Origin: an uncultured Bacteroides sp.
Lineage (GTDB): Bacteria; Bacteroidota; Bacteroidia; Bacteroidales; Bacteroidaceae
DNA length: 5,343 nucleotides
Assembly (NCBI GenBank): GCA_905203765.1
Contig: CAJKXC010000093.1
Coordinates: 1 to 5,343, forward strand
Direction of reading: 5' to 3'
The position numbers and the translations under genes are program-made. The notes under the pieces are model-generated. The model worked only from the letters and a program-made list of their open reading frames with translations, did no database searches and was not told the DNA's origin. Positions 4,930 to 5,343 of this stretch are shown here, piece after piece. The stretch's first letter is position 1. The number at the start of each line of letters is the position of its first letter.

Positions 4930-4952
4930 TCTCCTTTGTCCCTATGCCAGGC

Positions 4953-5048
4953 CTCTTTCTTCCGTACCTTTGACTGCCTTTCCCTTAGTCTCTGACAAGA
5001 CGGCAAGCTATACAGAAGAAATCAACAAGAAAAAAGGTACAGAAAGAG
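4953..5048. repeat. Long inverted repeat with a 3-base bulge
   Basis: CTCTTTCT (4953-4960) plus GTACCTTT (4964-4971) pairs perfectly with AAAGGTAC (5033-5040) plus AGAAAGAG (5041-5048): 16 bp of stem with TCC (4961-4963) bulged out on the left arm. The 61-base loop contains smaller complementary words (TGCC/GGCA, GTC/GAC). The stem is not followed by a T run on either strand, so it is not an ordinary terminator. Confidence 0.65.
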
Positions 5049-5109
5049 AAGAATATCCGTAGAAAAACGAATTTATTGGGTAGAAAAGTGACATTTTATC
5101 CGAAAAGTT

Positions 5110-5139
5110 TTTGTAATCTACAAGTTAATTGTATTTTTG
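5110..5139 (+). promoter_or_regulatory. Promoter of the coiled-coil (zapA-linked) gene
   Basis: TTTG (5110-5113), an 18-base spacer and TATTTTTG (5132-5139) give a complete Bacteroidetes -33/-7 pair. The predicted start is near 5146, with a leader of roughly 14 bases before the ATG at 5160. Confidence 0.75.
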
Positions 5140-5159
5140 TGTACAATTTTGGTGTAGTA

Positions 5160-5343
5160 ATGACAGACGAAGAAAAGAAGCTATTAAGTACCTTTGAAGC
5201 CAGACTGCGGCATTTAATCTATCTGCACGATGAATTAAAGCGCGAAAATGCTGAACTAAAACAACTTCTCGAAGCCAAAGAAGAAGAATTAGAGAAGATA
5301 CAAGCTGAATATAATGAACTGGAACTTAACTACACGAACCTAA
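5160..5343 (+). CDS. Small coiled-coil protein, likely upstream partner of zapA (partial, 3' end cut)
   Basis: An open frame starts at ATG 5160 and runs off the window after 61 codons. The product opens MTDEEKKLLSTFEARLRHLI and continues as a charged helix rich in Glu, Lys and Leu, with heptad-like spacing (LHDELKRENAELKQLLEAKE, then EEELEKIQAEYNELELNY). This is a coiled coil with no membrane segment or signal peptide, so it is cytoplasmic. From memory it matches the roughly 100-residue protein that sits directly before zapA and the ribonuclease Y gene in Bacteroides, so a role in divisome assembly similar in form to ZapB is likely, though not shown. The next gene is outside the window. A clear promoter precedes it. 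Confidence 0.82.
   Translation, partial: MTDEEKKLLSTFEARLRHLIYLHDELKRENAELKQLLEAKEEELEKIQAEYNELELNYTNL

Larger units (their letters stand above)
4618..5109. other. Gene-free intergenic region rich in repeats and palindromes
   Basis: About 490 bases between two divergent promoters contain no convincing gene on either strand. The only open frame of note (plus strand, ending at 4750) runs through 22-bp repeats whose period is not a multiple of three, and it has no recognisable product. The stretch holds instead, from left to right, the 22-bp repeats (4691-4756), a second 22-bp-spaced pair (4773-4810), the 124-bp palindrome (4806-4929) and a long bulged hairpin (4953-5048), described separately. 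Confidence 0.8.

Overview
The window looks like chromosomal DNA of a gut Bacteroides or a close Bacteroidales relative. The grounds are promoter boxes of the Bacteroidetes type (TAnnTTTG, with TTTG about 18-19 bases upstream at two of them), the near absence of Shine-Dalgarno sequences before clear genes, a tRNA without an encoded CCA tail, and proteins typical of that group. The genus is inferred from remembered family resemblance, not from a search.

Layout. Bases 1-49 are the 3' part of a plus-strand tRNA-Trp(CCA), followed by a strong hairpin (54-93) that can terminate transcription from both sides. From the right comes a minus-strand pair, queD then queE (1008 down to 144), for two successive steps of 7-deazaguanine (queuosine precursor) synthesis. 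Upstream of it lies a minus-strand gene for an exported NAGPA/DUF2233-type phosphodiester glycosidase (1949-1110). It is divergent from a plus-strand DUF454/YbaN-type inner membrane protein (2043-2408), and the two promoter boxes are only 11 bases apart. A compact MTA/SAH-nucleosidase-like gene (2992-2414) converges on DUF454, with 5 bases between the stop codons.

From 4528 down to 3058 a tight minus-strand operon encodes a five-helix membrane protein, an unlisted 27-residue single-helix microprotein (4037-3954), a six-helix membrane protein and a small winged-helix regulator of the HTH_34 type. A well-formed promoter lies at 4587-4617. The regulator and the membrane proteins probably act together, but their signal is unknown. 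The nucleosidase may be read through from this operon.

Between this operon and the last gene lies about 630 bp with no convincing gene but a lot of structure: three direct repeats of period 22 (4691-4756), another 22-bp-spaced pair (4773-4810), a 124-bp palindrome with perfect 28-bp arms made of five 21-bp units that are themselves mostly palindromic (4806-4929), and a further long hairpin (4953-5048). It is the least explained part of the window. A good promoter (5110-5139) then drives a plus-strand coiled-coil protein cut by the window edge. It resembles the small coiled-coil protein that usually precedes zapA in Bacteroides.
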